Under the pieces are notes generated by a model. It searched no databases. It was given only the letters and a program-made list of their open reading frames with translations, and was not told where the DNA came from. This document shows, one piece after another, positions 52,012 through 61,922 of a stretch of 64,000 nt of DNA. The stretch lies in NCBI RefSeq assembly GCF_000300455.3, contig NZ_CP007215.2:310001-374000 (forward strand), written 5' to 3'. The stretch comes from Kosakonia sacchari SP1. Its GTDB lineage: Bacteria; Pseudomonadota; Gammaproteobacteria; Enterobacterales; Enterobacteriaceae. How positions within the stretch are numbered: the stretch's first letter is position 1; the number at the start of each line of letters is the position of its first letter. The translations under genes were made by a program, and so were the position numbers.

Positions 52012-52890
52012 TTAGTGTACCTGTGGATCGGCAGGGGAGGCGTTGTTGCGGATCTCGGCTATGTCCATCGCGTTAAACAGATAGTGGCTGCCGCAATAGT
52101 CGCAGTGCATGTCGATTTCACCTTCTTCCGCGAGGATGATGTCTACTTCTTCGTCCGGCAGCGTCTTCAGCGCACCCGCGCAGCGTTCACGTGAGCAAGT
52201 GCATTTGAATTCCACATCTTGCGGATCGTACAGCGTGACTTCTTCTTCGTGATACAAGCGCCACAGCACATCTTCCGCCGCCAGCGTCAGCAACTCTTCC
52301 GCTTTGATGGTTTCTGTCAGCACGGCCAGATGCTCAAAATCTTCGGCCTGCGTTTCCTGTGCCGGTAATACCTGCAGCAGCATGCCGCCCGCCGCTGGCT
52401 GGCCGTCAACCTCGCCGGTGCGGATAAACAAACGTGTCGGCAGCTGTTCTGAACGCAGGAAGTAATCTTCCAGACATGCCGCCAGCGTGTCACCTTCAAG
52501 ACCCACAACGCCCTGATAACGCTCGCCCTCTTCCGGCGTGATGGTGATAACTAAATAACCATTTCCCACCAGCGTTTTCAGATCGGCATTTTCCGGCACA
52601 TCGCCCTGAACACGCGCTACACCGCGCATTTGCTGGCGATTATTACCATTAATCACCGCCAGGCTCATCGGGCCATCACCCTGCAACTGCACGGTAATAT
52701 CACCGGCAAATTTCAGCGTTGCGGTCAGCAGGCTGGTGGCGACCAGCAACTCGCCGAGCACGGTTTTTACCGGCAGCGGATAGTTGTGGTTGTCGAGGAT
52801 CTGTTTCCAGGTATGGGAAACGGTCACCAGCTCGCCGCGAACAGCGTAGTTTTCAAAAAGATAGCGGTGTAATTGGTCTTGAATGGCCAT
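52012..52890 (-). CDS. hslO: Redox-regulated holdase chaperone Hsp33
   Basis: This 292-residue protein is the same length as E. coli HslO. The C-terminal zinc switch is visible as Cys230-x-Cys232 and Cys263-x-x-Cys266 ([10 protein letters not shown] ... [10 protein letters not shown]). Oxidation releases zinc and turns on chaperone activity against aggregation. It follows hslR in the same direction. Confidence 0.96.
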   Translation of the reverse strand: MAIQDQLHRYLFENYAVRGELVTVSHTWKQILDNHNYPLPVKTVLGELLVATSLLTATLKFAGDITVQLQGDGPMSLAVINGNNRQQMRGVARVQGDVPENADLKTLVGNGYLVITITPEEGERYQGVVGLEGDTLAACLEDYFLRSEQLPTRLFIRTGEVDGQPAAGGMLLQVLPAQETQAEDFEHLAVLTETIKAEELLTLAAEDVLWRLYHEEEVTLYDPQDVEFKCTCSRERCAGALKTLPDEEVDIILAEEGEIDMHCDYCGSHYLFNAMDIAEIRNNASPADPQVH

Positions 52891-52914
52891 GATTATCTCT
52901 CTTGCGGGTGAGCG

Positions 52915-53316
52915 TTATTCGCTATCACCCAATTTAAATTTTATTAGATCGCGACGTTCTTTCTTATCCGGGCGGCGATCGGGATGGGGCATGGTGAGCG
53001 CGTTAAGTTTGCGGGCCAGCGCCATTTTTTCGCGTTTCTCTATGCTTTCTGCCGTCTCTTCATACAGCTCGATAGCTTCATTTGCCGGTCGACGCTGCTC
53101 CGTAATGCCTTTAATGATGACGGTTCGTTCATCATTTCCCTGACGCAGCGTGAGCGTGGCGTTCAGCTCGACGATTTTACTCGGCTTGCTGCGCTGCCCG
53201 TTGTAATGCACTTTGCCGCCGTCAACCATTTCGCGGGCAAGGGCGCGGGTTTTATAAAAACGCGCGGCCCACAGCCACTTATCCAGACGAACTTCCTGTG
53301 CAGGCTGCTGTTTCAT
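52915..53316 (-). CDS. hslR: Heat-shock ribosome-associated protein Hsp15
   Basis: This 133-residue protein has an N-terminal S4 RNA-binding domain (RLDKWLWAARFYKTRALAREMVDGGKVHYNG) and a basic C-terminal tail. It binds free 50S subunits carrying a nascent chain and helps recycle them after heat shock. AAGGAG precedes ATG 53316, which overlaps the yrfG stop (TGATG); a GTG one codon earlier is less likely. Confidence 0.96.
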   Translation of the reverse strand: MKQQPAQEVRLDKWLWAARFYKTRALAREMVDGGKVHYNGQRSKPSKIVELNATLTLRQGNDERTVIIKGITEQRRPANEAIELYEETAESIEKREKMALARKLNALTMPHPDRRPDKKERRDLIKFKLGDSE

Positions 53317-53993
53317 CACATCTCCTTGAGAAGTGAGGGGATCAAGCCGCGGTAGTCATTAGTGCCCGGATGGCGCAAATAATGTTTTTCCGCAAGCCCC
53401 GAGTCCGGGTTGGTGACGCCCAGGCAATAGCGGATGCCAAATTTCGCCGCCGCATCAAGAATCGGTTCGCTGTCATCAATAAACAACGTCCGTTCAGGAT
53501 TAAGCCCGGTTTCATGCGCGACAGCCTGCCACAGGCGCTGATCCTCTTTCGGATAACCAAATGTATGGGTGGAAAGTAATAAATCAAGGTGCGCCGCAAG
53601 ACCCGTGTGCTCAAGTTTAACCGCCAGATTATGCGGATGTGCATTGGTTAGCAAAATGCGGCGTTTACCGCTTTTTTGTAGCGCATCCAGAAACGGTACC
53701 GTATCTTCACGCAGCACCGCGCGTGGCCCCTGCTGAGTGGTCATAGCGCAAATATCCAGACCCAGGCGTTCGCTCCAGTAATCCAGACAGTACCAGTTTA
53801 GCGTATGCTGCACGGCGTGATACTCCTGGCGGAGAACGTTCTGCGCTTCTTCCGGCGTTAAGCCTTGTTTGACGCCAAAGGTTTCCGGCACCAGTTTTTG
53901 CCAGAAGAAGTTATCAAACGCGAGATCGAGAAGCGTGCCGTCCATATCCAGCAAAACGGTATCGACGTCCTGCCATGCGATATCAAGGTGCAT
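53316..53993 (-). CDS. yrfG: GMP/IMP nucleotidase YrfG (HAD superfamily)
   Basis: This 225-residue hydrolase has HAD motif I DMDGTLLD (Asp16 and Asp18), motif II ILLTNAHP and motif IV FIDDSEPILDAA. E. coli YrfG dephosphorylates purine nucleotides GMP and IMP. It is three residues longer than E. coli YrfG at the C-terminus. CTGGAG precedes the start. It is translationally linked to hslR by a one-base stop/start overlap. Confidence 0.94.
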   Translation of the reverse strand: MHLDIAWQDVDTVLLDMDGTLLDLAFDNFFWQKLVPETFGVKQGLTPEEAQNVLRQEYHAVQHTLNWYCLDYWSERLGLDICAMTTQQGPRAVLREDTVPFLDALQKSGKRRILLTNAHPHNLAVKLEHTGLAAHLDLLLSTHTFGYPKEDQRLWQAVAHETGLNPERTLFIDDSEPILDAAAKFGIRYCLGVTNPDSGLAEKHYLRHPGTNDYRGLIPSLLKEM

Positions 53994-54052
53994 TAAAAAC
54001 TCCAGCCAGAGAAAAGTGCGCGACAGGTTAACACAGCTCGCACGACAGATCG

Positions 54053-56191
54053 TTAGCTGCTGAGGCTATCCTGGGTGGGCAGAAACTGGGGGTTCAGACA
54101 GCTTGCGTAATACTGCTGAATCTCTTCGATACGTGTGCGGTTGCGCTGATAACGCCGCAGCGCCAGCACACCGTTGTAGAGGCTGCAAATCACCATCGCG
54201 ACCAGCAGAAGTGTGGTTCCCGCATAACGCCACAGGCCGCTGGCATCAGGCATGCGATGCAGGCTGATGTGTTTGGTGCCGTTTGCATCGGTATAGATAT
54301 TGGTAATGATCCCTTCCGCGCGAAACGGCGTCTGCATCAGCATTTGCGCCAGCCGCTGAAATTCATTCCATTGTTCCTGCGCCGGGTAGTCATACAGCGC
54401 AATCGGCGGCCAGGGTTGATCAACCAGCTCGCTACCTTCTTCACTGCTAATCACAAAACCGCCCGGAGCCGGGCTGTTCAGCGCCTGCGCCGCACGGGTG
54501 GTTTCCCGCATAATGAATGGCGCGGTGGACGTGGTGACCAAATTATCCAGTGACTCGGCGCTTACCGGGCGCAGCAAGACGTTCACGCCAGTGAGTTTCC
54601 CATCGCTGGCGCGTTTGGTCAGCGTCTCCCAGTCTTTACTGTTTCCGAGGTTGACCAGTGCATTTTTCAACCGCAGACACTCATCTTCGGCGGCGCACAA
54701 ATCCTGGGTTTTCAGTACGATATCGGCGAAGTCATCCAGCAGTACCATGCCGGACTTCTGAATGGCTGAGCGCAGAACCGGGCTCACGCGGGAATCTTCT
54801 TCGGTAGTGGGATGAAGCTGGCGGCTGACCGCCTGGGCCAGCGCGGTGGCTTTGTTCACAATGTCGGATTCTGGCAACGGCAGGGGCGGAGCGTTGTTCC
54901 AGATAATTTGCGAGCAGTCAAACGGCGTAAAGGGTGACGTCTGGCGCGAGGTCCAGTTATTTTGCATGTGAATATTACACATGCCGGTGCCGCTGATGCG
55001 CAATGTGTCACCAATCCGCAACCCGGCGGCTTCGAGCTGATTCACGCTGCTGGCTTCAACGGTCTGCGCGCCTTTAATCCACGACACGGTAAATTTGATC
55101 GGCATATCCAGCGGCACCCAAATCAGCAACATCGCCAGCACCACCAGCGAACCGACGGAAATGACGGCACTGCGCACCCAGTGTTGCAGCGGGAAATTTT
55201 TCACTTCATCGTGCAGGGAGAGAAAACGTCCCTGGCGCACAACGTGGCGATCAAGGTAGATATCAATATCGGTTTGCTGGCCCAAATCTTGTGTGACAAA
55301 GGGTTGCCAGTGACGCGGATAAATCAAGTCGATAATACCTAACGAGATATTATTCATTTGCTCCTGATTATTCTCACCGAACAGCCCCCAGCGCTTTGGC
55401 GTGCCACGCAGACAATGGATCTCCCGCAATGTGTTTTTAGCCGGTGGCGCATATAACCCCCAGAGCCCGGCGGCAAGCAACATCACGCCGCCGCCCGCCA
55501 GCCACGGGATAAAGACATCGGGCGAGGCCAGACAGAAGAAAAACAGCAGAAACGAGACCGAGATCAGCAGCGCCTCGCGCATGCCATCCGGGCGGCTTAA
55601 TGCATACTCTTCCGGGGTTTCCCGGCGAATATTGAGCAGCTCAATTTGCTCACTCTCTTCGCCACGGATAGCGGACTGGCTCGACGATACGCGCTCAAGT
55701 TCGCCTCCGCGCTCTTCATGCATATATTCGCTAAGCGTGTGCCCATTAAGCGAGATGACCAGCGGCATGGAGTCGGTGCGGATCAGTTCAACATTGTTCT
55801 CGTCAGTAATGTATTGCTCCCAGGAAGGGGGCAAGTGAACTTCAACGGAATCAAGGTAGTAGCGCCATTTATTCGGGGCGTCAGTGGTGATGCCATAGCG
55901 GGTGATCGAGTGCGTGACATACAGCACCGTGTTGCTATGCGCGGTAAGATTGATGGAAACAGGGGCGGCTGTCGCGCCCGTCGGGGCGAGATTGTTTTGC
56001 GTACGGGAAAGCGTTTCCAGATAGCGTTCCGCCGTTTCACGCTCTTCAGGCGTTAATTTGCGGGTCGTCGCGCCGGTGAAAGCCTGTAAATACGGCAGTC
56101 GATACCGACGTTGCGACCTGAACCTGAAAATCCATCCGGCGAGGAATGCGCAGGCCAGCATAGCAGCGAAAAAAATCAAAATGGTGCTCAT
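54053..56191 (-). CDS. igaA: IgaA, inner-membrane repressor of the Rcs phosphorelay
   Basis: This 712-residue membrane protein has TM segments near residues 1-20, 205-245 (two), 340-360 and 655-675, leaving a large periplasmic domain with Cys residues (MCNIHMQNNW, DLCAAEDECL). It matches E. coli YrfF and Salmonella IgaA over its length. It restrains the RcsCDB envelope-stress system by contacting RcsD and is normally essential when Rcs is intact. GGGGAAAG precedes the ATG. It heads the igaA-yrfG-hslR-hslO gene run. Confidence 0.95.
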   Translation of the reverse strand: MSTILIFFAAMLACAFLAGWIFRFRSQRRYRLPYLQAFTGATTRKLTPEERETAERYLETLSRTQNNLAPTGATAAPVSINLTAHSNTVLYVTHSITRYGITTDAPNKWRYYLDSVEVHLPPSWEQYITDENNVELIRTDSMPLVISLNGHTLSEYMHEERGGELERVSSSQSAIRGEESEQIELLNIRRETPEEYALSRPDGMREALLISVSFLLFFFCLASPDVFIPWLAGGGVMLLAAGLWGLYAPPAKNTLREIHCLRGTPKRWGLFGENNQEQMNNISLGIIDLIYPRHWQPFVTQDLGQQTDIDIYLDRHVVRQGRFLSLHDEVKNFPLQHWVRSAVISVGSLVVLAMLLIWVPLDMPIKFTVSWIKGAQTVEASSVNQLEAAGLRIGDTLRISGTGMCNIHMQNNWTSRQTSPFTPFDCSQIIWNNAPPLPLPESDIVNKATALAQAVSRQLHPTTEEDSRVSPVLRSAIQKSGMVLLDDFADIVLKTQDLCAAEDECLRLKNALVNLGNSKDWETLTKRASDGKLTGVNVLLRPVSAESLDNLVTTSTAPFIMRETTRAAQALNSPAPGGFVISSEEGSELVDQPWPPIALYDYPAQEQWNEFQRLAQMLMQTPFRAEGIITNIYTDANGTKHISLHRMPDASGLWRYAGTTLLLVAMVICSLYNGVLALRRYQRNRTRIEEIQQYYASCLNPQFLPTQDSLSS

Positions 56192-56507
56192 GCTTTCCCC
56201 ATCTTACTTTTTCTAACAGGTGTAGTCAGTTGCACCCTTCCCGTAACAATCTAATGTGGTTGGCCTTTTAAGCAAGCAATTAACTTGAGTATTTTTAAGC
56301 GCATACCAATGTCAAAGAGAATAGCAAAACCACCCTAACGGGAATATCAGCAAATTCTTAGTTTTATTTCAAGCTATTGACTTTTGGGTCAAATTGGGAA
56401 TTGATTTCGATGAGGTTACAGGAATGTAAATTAGCGGCAAAGTACATTGCCCAAACAGTGCGTAGTGTCGCACAATAACGAAAGTTTCTCTGCAAAGACC
56501 GATAATA
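56192..56507. other. igaA-nudE divergent intergenic region
   Basis: This 316-bp region must hold promoters for both genes. The one distinct motif is a perfect inverted repeat TTGACTTTTGGGTCAA at 56377-56392. Otherwise I see only AT-rich sequence and no ORF. Confidence 0.55.
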
Positions 56508-57068
56508 ATGAGCGAATCATTGCAAAAACCCACCATTCTTAACGTAGAAACGGTCGCGTCTTCACGACTTTTTAACGTCGAAAGTGTGGATCTGGAATTC
56601 AGTAACGGCGTGCGCCGTGTTTATGAACGTATGCGCCCCTCTACGCACGAAGCCGTGATGATTGTGCCAATTGTTGACGATCATCTGATCCTGATCCGTG
56701 AATATGCGGTTGGCACTGAATCCTACGAGCTGGGATTTTCCAAGGGGCTTATCGATCCAGGTGAGAGTATATACGAAGCGGCGAACCGTGAACTAAAAGA
56801 AGAAGTCGGATTTGGTGCAAAAGAGCTTACTTTTCTGAAAAAACTCAGTATGGCGCCATCTTATTTCTCCAGCAAAATGAACATCGTCGTGGCAGAAGAT
56901 CTCTATCCTGAATCACTGCCGGGTGATGAACCAGAACCATTACCGCAGGTACGCTGGCCGCTGAAGCACTTGATGGACCTGCTGGAAGATCCTGATTTCA
57001 ACGAAGCCCGCAATGTCAGCGCCCTGTTTTTGGTTCGCGAATGGCTGAAAGGTCAGGGTCGGCTCTGA
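56508..57068 (+). CDS. nudE: ADP compounds hydrolase NudE
   Basis: This 186-residue Nudix enzyme cleaves ADP-ribose, NADH and diadenosine polyphosphates. The Nudix box spans residues 80-102 (GLIDPGESIYEAANRELKEE), with every metal-binding Glu present. It stands alone between divergent igaA and convergent mrcA. Confidence 0.96.
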   Translation: MSESLQKPTILNVETVASSRLFNVESVDLEFSNGVRRVYERMRPSTHEAVMIVPIVDDHLILIREYAVGTESYELGFSKGLIDPGESIYEAANRELKEEVGFGAKELTFLKKLSMAPSYFSSKMNIVVAEDLYPESLPGDEPEPLPQVRWPLKHLMDLLEDPDFNEARNVSALFLVREWLKGQGRL

Positions 57069-57087
57069 ACGCACAGAACAATAAATG

Positions 57088-57115
57088 AAAAGGGCGCATT
57101 CGCGCCCTTTTTGCT
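57088..57115. terminator. Terminator after nudE
   Basis: Stem aaaagggcgc / gcgccctttt with loop ATTC and a following T-run lies 20 nt past the nudE stop. Confidence 0.88.
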
Positions 57116-57146
57116 GTCTGTCAGCCGGGACCTGCCCGGCGCAGAG

Positions 57147-59699
57147 TTAAAAGAGTTCGTGAGACTCGCCGTTATCCATTAACGTGGTGCCCACTTCATG
57201 GACGGCTTGCTGCGTTGGCTGCGTGCCTTCAATAAAGTATTCCTGGCGGCTGCTACCACCGTTCGCCAGTTGGCCGGTGCTGCGGTCGATATTCACCGTC
57301 ACTATGCCTGGCGGCGGCGTTAATGGCTCTTCAGGAACCCCATCCAGGACGACTTTCATATACGCATCCCAGGCAGGTTGTGCGCTTTTCGCGCCGCCTT
57401 CATAACCGGAAATCTGATCTTTAATCGCACCGGAGGCGGTAGTACGCCCCAAATCCCTGCGATGATCGTCAAAGCCGATCCAAACGGAGGTCACCACACC
57501 AGGGCCATAGCCTGAGAACCAGGCATCTTTCGAACTGTTCGTGGTCCCGGTTTTACCGCCAATATCATTGCGTTTGAGGTCACGACCTGCGCGCCAGCCT
57601 GTGCCCTGCCAGCCTGGCTCGCCAAAGATGTTACTGTTCAGCGCGCTTTTGATCAAAAACGACAGCGGGGTGCTGATAACATGTGGTGCGTACTCTTCGG
57701 CGCCGCTTCTTTGCACCAGCGCCTGGTTGGCTTGCTCAAGCTGTGGCTGCGGTACTGCCGCGTTCTGCTGCTCTTGTGAGGTAGCGACGTTTTCCATGTC
57801 TTTGTTTTCCAGCACGTTCGATTTCGGCGTATCGCCGTAAATCACCGGAATATCACAATCGGCACAGGCGACTTTCGGACGGACTTCAAACAGCACATTG
57901 CCCTGATCGTTTTCGATTTTGGTAATGAAATACGGATCGATCAGGAAACCACCGTTCGCCATCACCGAATAACCACGGGCGACCTGCATTGGCGTAAAGG
58001 AAGCTGAGCCCAGCGCCAGCGATTCGGTATGGACAATGTTTTGCGCCGGGAAGCCGAAACGCTGCAGATATTCTGCCGCATAATCCACGCCCATTGCGCG
58101 CATTGCACGCACCATCACCACGTTTTTCGACTGGCCCAAACCCTGACGTAAACGAATCGGCCCGGCATACTCATCCGGCGAGTTTTTCGGTCGCCAGTCG
58201 GAGCCTGCGCCTGCATCCCAGCGGGAAATTGGCGCATCATTCAAAATGCTCGCCAGCGTCAGGCCTTTATCCATTGCCGCGGTGTAAAGGAACGGCTTGA
58301 TGTTAGAACCTACCTGGCGCAGCGCCTGTGTCGCGCGGTTAAACTTGCTTTGGTTAAAATCGAAGCCGCCAACCAGCGCCAATACGGCACCGTTGCGCGG
58401 GTTGATGGAAACCAGCGCGGAGTTAACATCCGGCACCTGCGCCAGCCACCAGGCATCGTCCACCTGGCGAACCCAAATCTGCTGCCCGGCCTGCACCACG
58501 TCAGTAACTTTGCGTGGCGTTGCACCTTGTTGCGTGTCGGAACGATACGGACGCGCCCAACGCATACCTTCCATGCGCAAAGAGACCGATGTGCCATCTG
58601 CCATCATCGCCGTTGCTTCTTGTGGATTGGCGCTGGTCACGACTGCCGGCGAGAGCGGGCCATAAGACGGCAGCGTTTTCAGGGAGTCGGTGATTTTTTT
58701 ATTGTCCCACGCCGCTTCGCCCACTTTCCACAACACATTTGACGGGCCGCGATAGCCGTGGCGCATGTCGTAATCCATCACGTTATTACGCACGGCAGCC
58801 TGCGCGGCCTGCTGCACTTTACGGGTAATGGTGGTGTAAACGCGGTAGCCATCTTCGTAGGCTTTATCGCCATAGCGATTGACCAAATCCTGGCGCACCA
58901 TTTCTGAAAGGTAAGGCGCGGAAAAAGCGATTTCCGGCGCGTGGTAATTGGCATCGATAGCTTCACCGCGCGCTTGATCATACTGTTGCTCGGTGATGTA
59001 GCCTTCACTTTCCATACGCGCCAGCACAACGTTACGGCGCGCGGTGGCGCGGTCTAGCGAATAGAGCGGGTTAAACGTAGACGGTGCTTTTGGCAGACCG
59101 GCAATCACCGCCATTTCACTCAACGTTAACTGATCGACCGTTTTCCCAAAGTAGACCTGCGCCGCGGCGCCCACGCCGTACGCGCGGTAACCGAGGTAGA
59201 TCTTATTGAGATAAAGCTCAAGGATCTCATCTTTGCTCAGCAACTGTTCAATGCGGATCGCCAGGAACACCTCTTTAAGCTTACGCATTAGCGTGCGTTC
59301 CGGGCTTAAGAAAAAGTTACGTGCCAGCTGTTGGGTAATCGTACTTGCGCCCTGCGACGCGCGTCCGGAAAACATCGCCACGCTGGCGGCGCGGAAAATC
59401 CCCACCGGGTCGACACCGTGATGCTCATAAAAACGGCTGTCTTCCGTGGCGATAAACGCTTTAACCATTTCAGGCGGGATTTGATTCAGCGTCAGCGGAA
59501 TACGGCGCTTTTCGCCATATTGCGCGATCAATTCGCCATCAGCGCTATAGACCTGCATCGGAATTTGTAGCCGCACGTCTTTCAGCGTGGCGACGTCAGG
59601 TAGCTGTGGCTCAATATATTTGTACAGACCGTAAATCGAGCCTGCTCCCAGCAGAATGCAACATACTGCAAGGATGAATAAATACTTTACGAACTTCAC
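57147..59699 (-). CDS. mrcA: Penicillin-binding protein 1a, bifunctional peptidoglycan synthase
   Basis: This 850-residue class A PBP has an N-terminal anchor (FVKYLFILAVCCILLGAGSIYGLY), a GT51 glycosyltransferase domain (IATEDSRFYEHHGVDPVGI with catalytic Glu, and QGASTITQQLARN), an OB-like insert, and a transpeptidase domain with SNIK (nucleophile Ser), SKN and KTGTT. It polymerises and cross-links peptidoglycan with LpoA. I use GTG 59699, which aligns with E. coli; an in-frame ATG at 59723 would give 858 residues and cannot be excluded, as neither has a strong SD. It is divergent from hofM. Confidence 0.94.
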   Translation of the reverse strand: MKFVKYLFILAVCCILLGAGSIYGLYKYIEPQLPDVATLKDVRLQIPMQVYSADGELIAQYGEKRRIPLTLNQIPPEMVKAFIATEDSRFYEHHGVDPVGIFRAASVAMFSGRASQGASTITQQLARNFFLSPERTLMRKLKEVFLAIRIEQLLSKDEILELYLNKIYLGYRAYGVGAAAQVYFGKTVDQLTLSEMAVIAGLPKAPSTFNPLYSLDRATARRNVVLARMESEGYITEQQYDQARGEAIDANYHAPEIAFSAPYLSEMVRQDLVNRYGDKAYEDGYRVYTTITRKVQQAAQAAVRNNVMDYDMRHGYRGPSNVLWKVGEAAWDNKKITDSLKTLPSYGPLSPAVVTSANPQEATAMMADGTSVSLRMEGMRWARPYRSDTQQGATPRKVTDVVQAGQQIWVRQVDDAWWLAQVPDVNSALVSINPRNGAVLALVGGFDFNQSKFNRATQALRQVGSNIKPFLYTAAMDKGLTLASILNDAPISRWDAGAGSDWRPKNSPDEYAGPIRLRQGLGQSKNVVMVRAMRAMGVDYAAEYLQRFGFPAQNIVHTESLALGSASFTPMQVARGYSVMANGGFLIDPYFITKIENDQGNVLFEVRPKVACADCDIPVIYGDTPKSNVLENKDMENVATSQEQQNAAVPQPQLEQANQALVQRSGAEEYAPHVISTPLSFLIKSALNSNIFGEPGWQGTGWRAGRDLKRNDIGGKTGTTNSSKDAWFSGYGPGVVTSVWIGFDDHRRDLGRTTASGAIKDQISGYEGGAKSAQPAWDAYMKVVLDGVPEEPLTPPPGIVTVNIDRSTGQLANGGSSRQEYFIEGTQPTQQAVHEVGTTLMDNGESHELF

Positions 59700-59818
59700 T
59701 GGAGATTTCCCATTTAGAGTCATTTGGGCAGTTTATAAACAACCGCGCGGTAGTATAAAGGCAAGCCTGATGCATTGATATAGCGTCATCCAGCGAGACG
59801 ATAAGGAGATCGGGAATT

Positions 59819-60604
59819 ATGGCATTCAGGCACTGGCAAATTGGTTTGCATATTCAACAAGATGGCATCTTCATTGTCGCCCTTGCCGCCGGGCGTCGCG
59901 GCCAGGCGCTGCGCCGTTGGTGGCACCTTCCACTATCCTCTGGCGTCGTGGTGCAGGGGCGGATAAAAGCGCCAGACGAACTGCTCGATGCATTGCGTCC
60001 CTGGCGGCAAACCCTACCGCAACGCCATTGCGTACGCATGGCATTTCCCGCCGGGCAAACCCTGCAAAAAAAGCTGCCGCGACCGGCAGTCGCGCTGCGC
60101 GAACCAGCTTTAACAAGCTGGGTTTCGCAAGCAATGGCGCGTGAACTGGAGATGGCAGAAAACGATCTCTGTTTCGATTTCACCGAAGATGAGCCCGGCA
60201 AAGCGTATGGCGTTACTGCTGCGCAAAATAAAGATGTGGCGTCGCTGCTGGAGATAGCGCAGGCATTATCTCTTCATCTTTCCTCTATTACGCCGGACGC
60301 CAGTGCGCTGCAGCCACTGTTACCCTGGCTTACGCCACCGGCTCGTTGCCTTGCCTGGTGTGATGAGCGCCAGTGGCTATGGGCTACGAGAGAGAGCTGG
60401 GGGCGACGAGCGCGGGAAGAAGCCGAAAATGCTACCCAGCTTGCCGCCGTGCTTGGGCTACCCGCAGATGAAATCGCACAGTGCGGCGAGATGCCCGGTG
60501 GATTTGACTGTTGGAGCGCTGTTCCGTCGCGCCAGCCACCTTTACCCGATGCCGGAGAACGCTACGCGATAGCTCTGGGGCTGGCTGTTGCCAGGGGATA
60601 CTAA
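59819..60604 (+). CDS. hofM: HofM, PilM-like protein
   Basis: This 261-residue protein resembles E. coli HofM (YrfD), a relative of the type IV pilus assembly ATPase-like protein PilM. It has a cytosolic actin-like layout (WQIGLHIQQDGIFIVAL at the start) but is shorter than typical PilM. AAGGAG precedes the ATG. It is first in hofMNOPQ, a pilMNOPQ equivalent that E. coli needs to grow on DNA as nutrient. Its stop overlaps hofN by one base. Confidence 0.9.
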   Translation: MAFRHWQIGLHIQQDGIFIVALAAGRRGQALRRWWHLPLSSGVVVQGRIKAPDELLDALRPWRQTLPQRHCVRMAFPAGQTLQKKLPRPAVALREPALTSWVSQAMARELEMAENDLCFDFTEDEPGKAYGVTAAQNKDVASLLEIAQALSLHLSSITPDASALQPLLPWLTPPARCLAWCDERQWLWATRESWGRRAREEAENATQLAAVLGLPADEIAQCGEMPGGFDCWSAVPSRQPPLPDAGERYAIALGLAVARGY

Positions 60605-61140
60605 TGCAGCCCGCCGTGAATTTTCTGCCATGGCGGCGTCAACAGCGGTTGCGCTGCATTCGTCTGTGGGGCGCGGTTTTCATCGCAACTGCGTTGGTGA
60701 TTGTGCTGGGCGGCACGTTATGGCGGGCACTTGCTGCGGTTGATCTGCGTCAGGCTACGCTGTGGCAGCGATCTGATGCCGCCTTACTCGCCGGGTTGAA
60801 CGCCGCCGAGCAGCCGTTGCAGCTTCGTCGCCAGCGCTGGCAGCAGGAGCAGGCGCAGCTATTACGGCTTCAGCGTACCCAAGCGTGGCGACAGACGTTG
60901 CTCACCCTCGCGGAAAATCTGCCTCCCAACGCCTGGTTTACTACTCTGCGCTGGCAGCAAAACCAGCTTGAAATCGCTGGCCTGGCCGGTTCCTTTCACG
61001 CATTAAGCGAGCTTGAGCAAGGGTTGCAGAAAACGACAGGATTTCAGTTGCAACCCGCAGGCACAGTAGAACGTGATGCGCAGGGGCGCTGGCAATTCCA
61101 CTACCAACTGAACCGGGAGCGTGATGATGCTCAACCCTGA
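60604..61140 (+). CDS. hofN: HofN, PilN-like inner-membrane protein
   Basis: This 178-residue protein starts MQPAVNFLPWRRQQRLR, the short cytosolic NFLPWR motif that in PilN binds PilM, then has one membrane helix (about residues 21-45) and a coiled-coil periplasmic part. The start at 60604 overlaps the hofM stop (TAATG). Confidence 0.9.
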   Translation: MQPAVNFLPWRRQQRLRCIRLWGAVFIATALVIVLGGTLWRALAAVDLRQATLWQRSDAALLAGLNAAEQPLQLRRQRWQQEQAQLLRLQRTQAWRQTLLTLAENLPPNAWFTTLRWQQNQLEIAGLAGSFHALSELEQGLQKTTGFQLQPAGTVERDAQGRWQFHYQLNRERDDAQP

Positions 61141-61585
61141 TGTTTGGTTTGCTTTGTCATTACGAACGCGTGTGCTTTGTTGGCTACTCAGTTTACTTTG
61201 CGCACTGGCACTTTTATGGTGGCTGGCGATATCTCCGGTCAAAGAGACGGAGCTGCGGCTGGTTGCTCAACAACAGCAACAACGCACGAAGCTGCGCACT
61301 CAGTGGCAAAAATTACATGCGCTGGTGCCGCCATCAGAATCATTGACCTTGCCGGAGATTCAGGCATTTAGCCCGCTTGATTTTCAGTCACAGGGGCGCC
61401 AGCTTGCCCGCTGGCAGCCTGCTCAGGGGGGCGGAGAATTAGTGCTTGAGACCGGCTGGAAAGGTGTAGTCGAGACGTTTTCGCTGCTAACAGAGCGCGG
61501 CATGCAGGTTCCTGCGTTTTCATTAATGGCCGGTGAAGGCACGCTGAATTTTACGCTGCGAGTGGAGCAGGACAATGCGAATTAG
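61124..61585 (+). CDS. hofO: HofO, PilO-like inner-membrane protein
   Basis: This 153-residue protein has one N-terminal membrane helix (about residues 16-38), then a Gln-rich coiled coil (VAQQQQQRTKLRTQWQK) and a small alpha/beta domain, the PilO layout. Starts at GTG 61121, ATG 61124 and ATG 61127 are all possible; 61124 aligns best with E. coli HofO. It overlaps hofN by 17 bp. The sequence is only modestly like E. coli's, as this operon diverges quickly. Confidence 0.82.
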   Translation: MMLNPDVWFALSLRTRVLCWLLSLLCALALLWWLAISPVKETELRLVAQQQQQRTKLRTQWQKLHALVPPSESLTLPEIQAFSPLDFQSQGRQLARWQPAQGGGELVLETGWKGVVETFSLLTERGMQVPAFSLMAGEGTLNFTLRVEQDNAN

Positions 61586-61922
61586 ACGTTTGTTACTGGC
61601 CGCGCTGCTCACCCTGCATCTGTGCGGTATGCGCGATCCTTTTCAGCCCCCGCCAGATACATGCCAAACCGCGCAACTTGGCAACTGGCATTTTCACGGC
61701 GCAGTGACTGGCGAGCAATCGACAGGGATCGTGCGCGATGATACCGGGCACTGGTATCGCCTTATTACCGGCGAAACACTGCCCACCGGATGGCGCGTTG
61801 TCGCTATCCACCAGGATGAAATGCTGATTGAGGTTGGTGAAGAGTGCACTCCAGCGCAATGGCGCTGGCAACGAGAAGGAACTCAACATGCGAAAATGGA
61901 TAGCGAGCGCGATGCTCTTTAG
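61575..61922 (+). CDS. hofP: HofP, PilP-like periplasmic protein
   Basis: This 115-residue protein has an N-terminal signal-like segment (MRIRRLLLAALLTLHLCG) followed by MRDPFQPP, the conserved DPF motif of PilP-type proteins that link the inner-membrane complex to the secretin. It is shorter at the C-terminus than E. coli HofP. It overlaps hofO by 11 bp, and its end overlaps the hofQ start by 35 bp. Confidence 0.85.
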   Translation: MRIRRLLLAALLTLHLCGMRDPFQPPPDTCQTAQLGNWHFHGAVTGEQSTGIVRDDTGHWYRLITGETLPTGWRVVAIHQDEMLIEVGEECTPAQWRWQREGTQHAKMDSERDAL

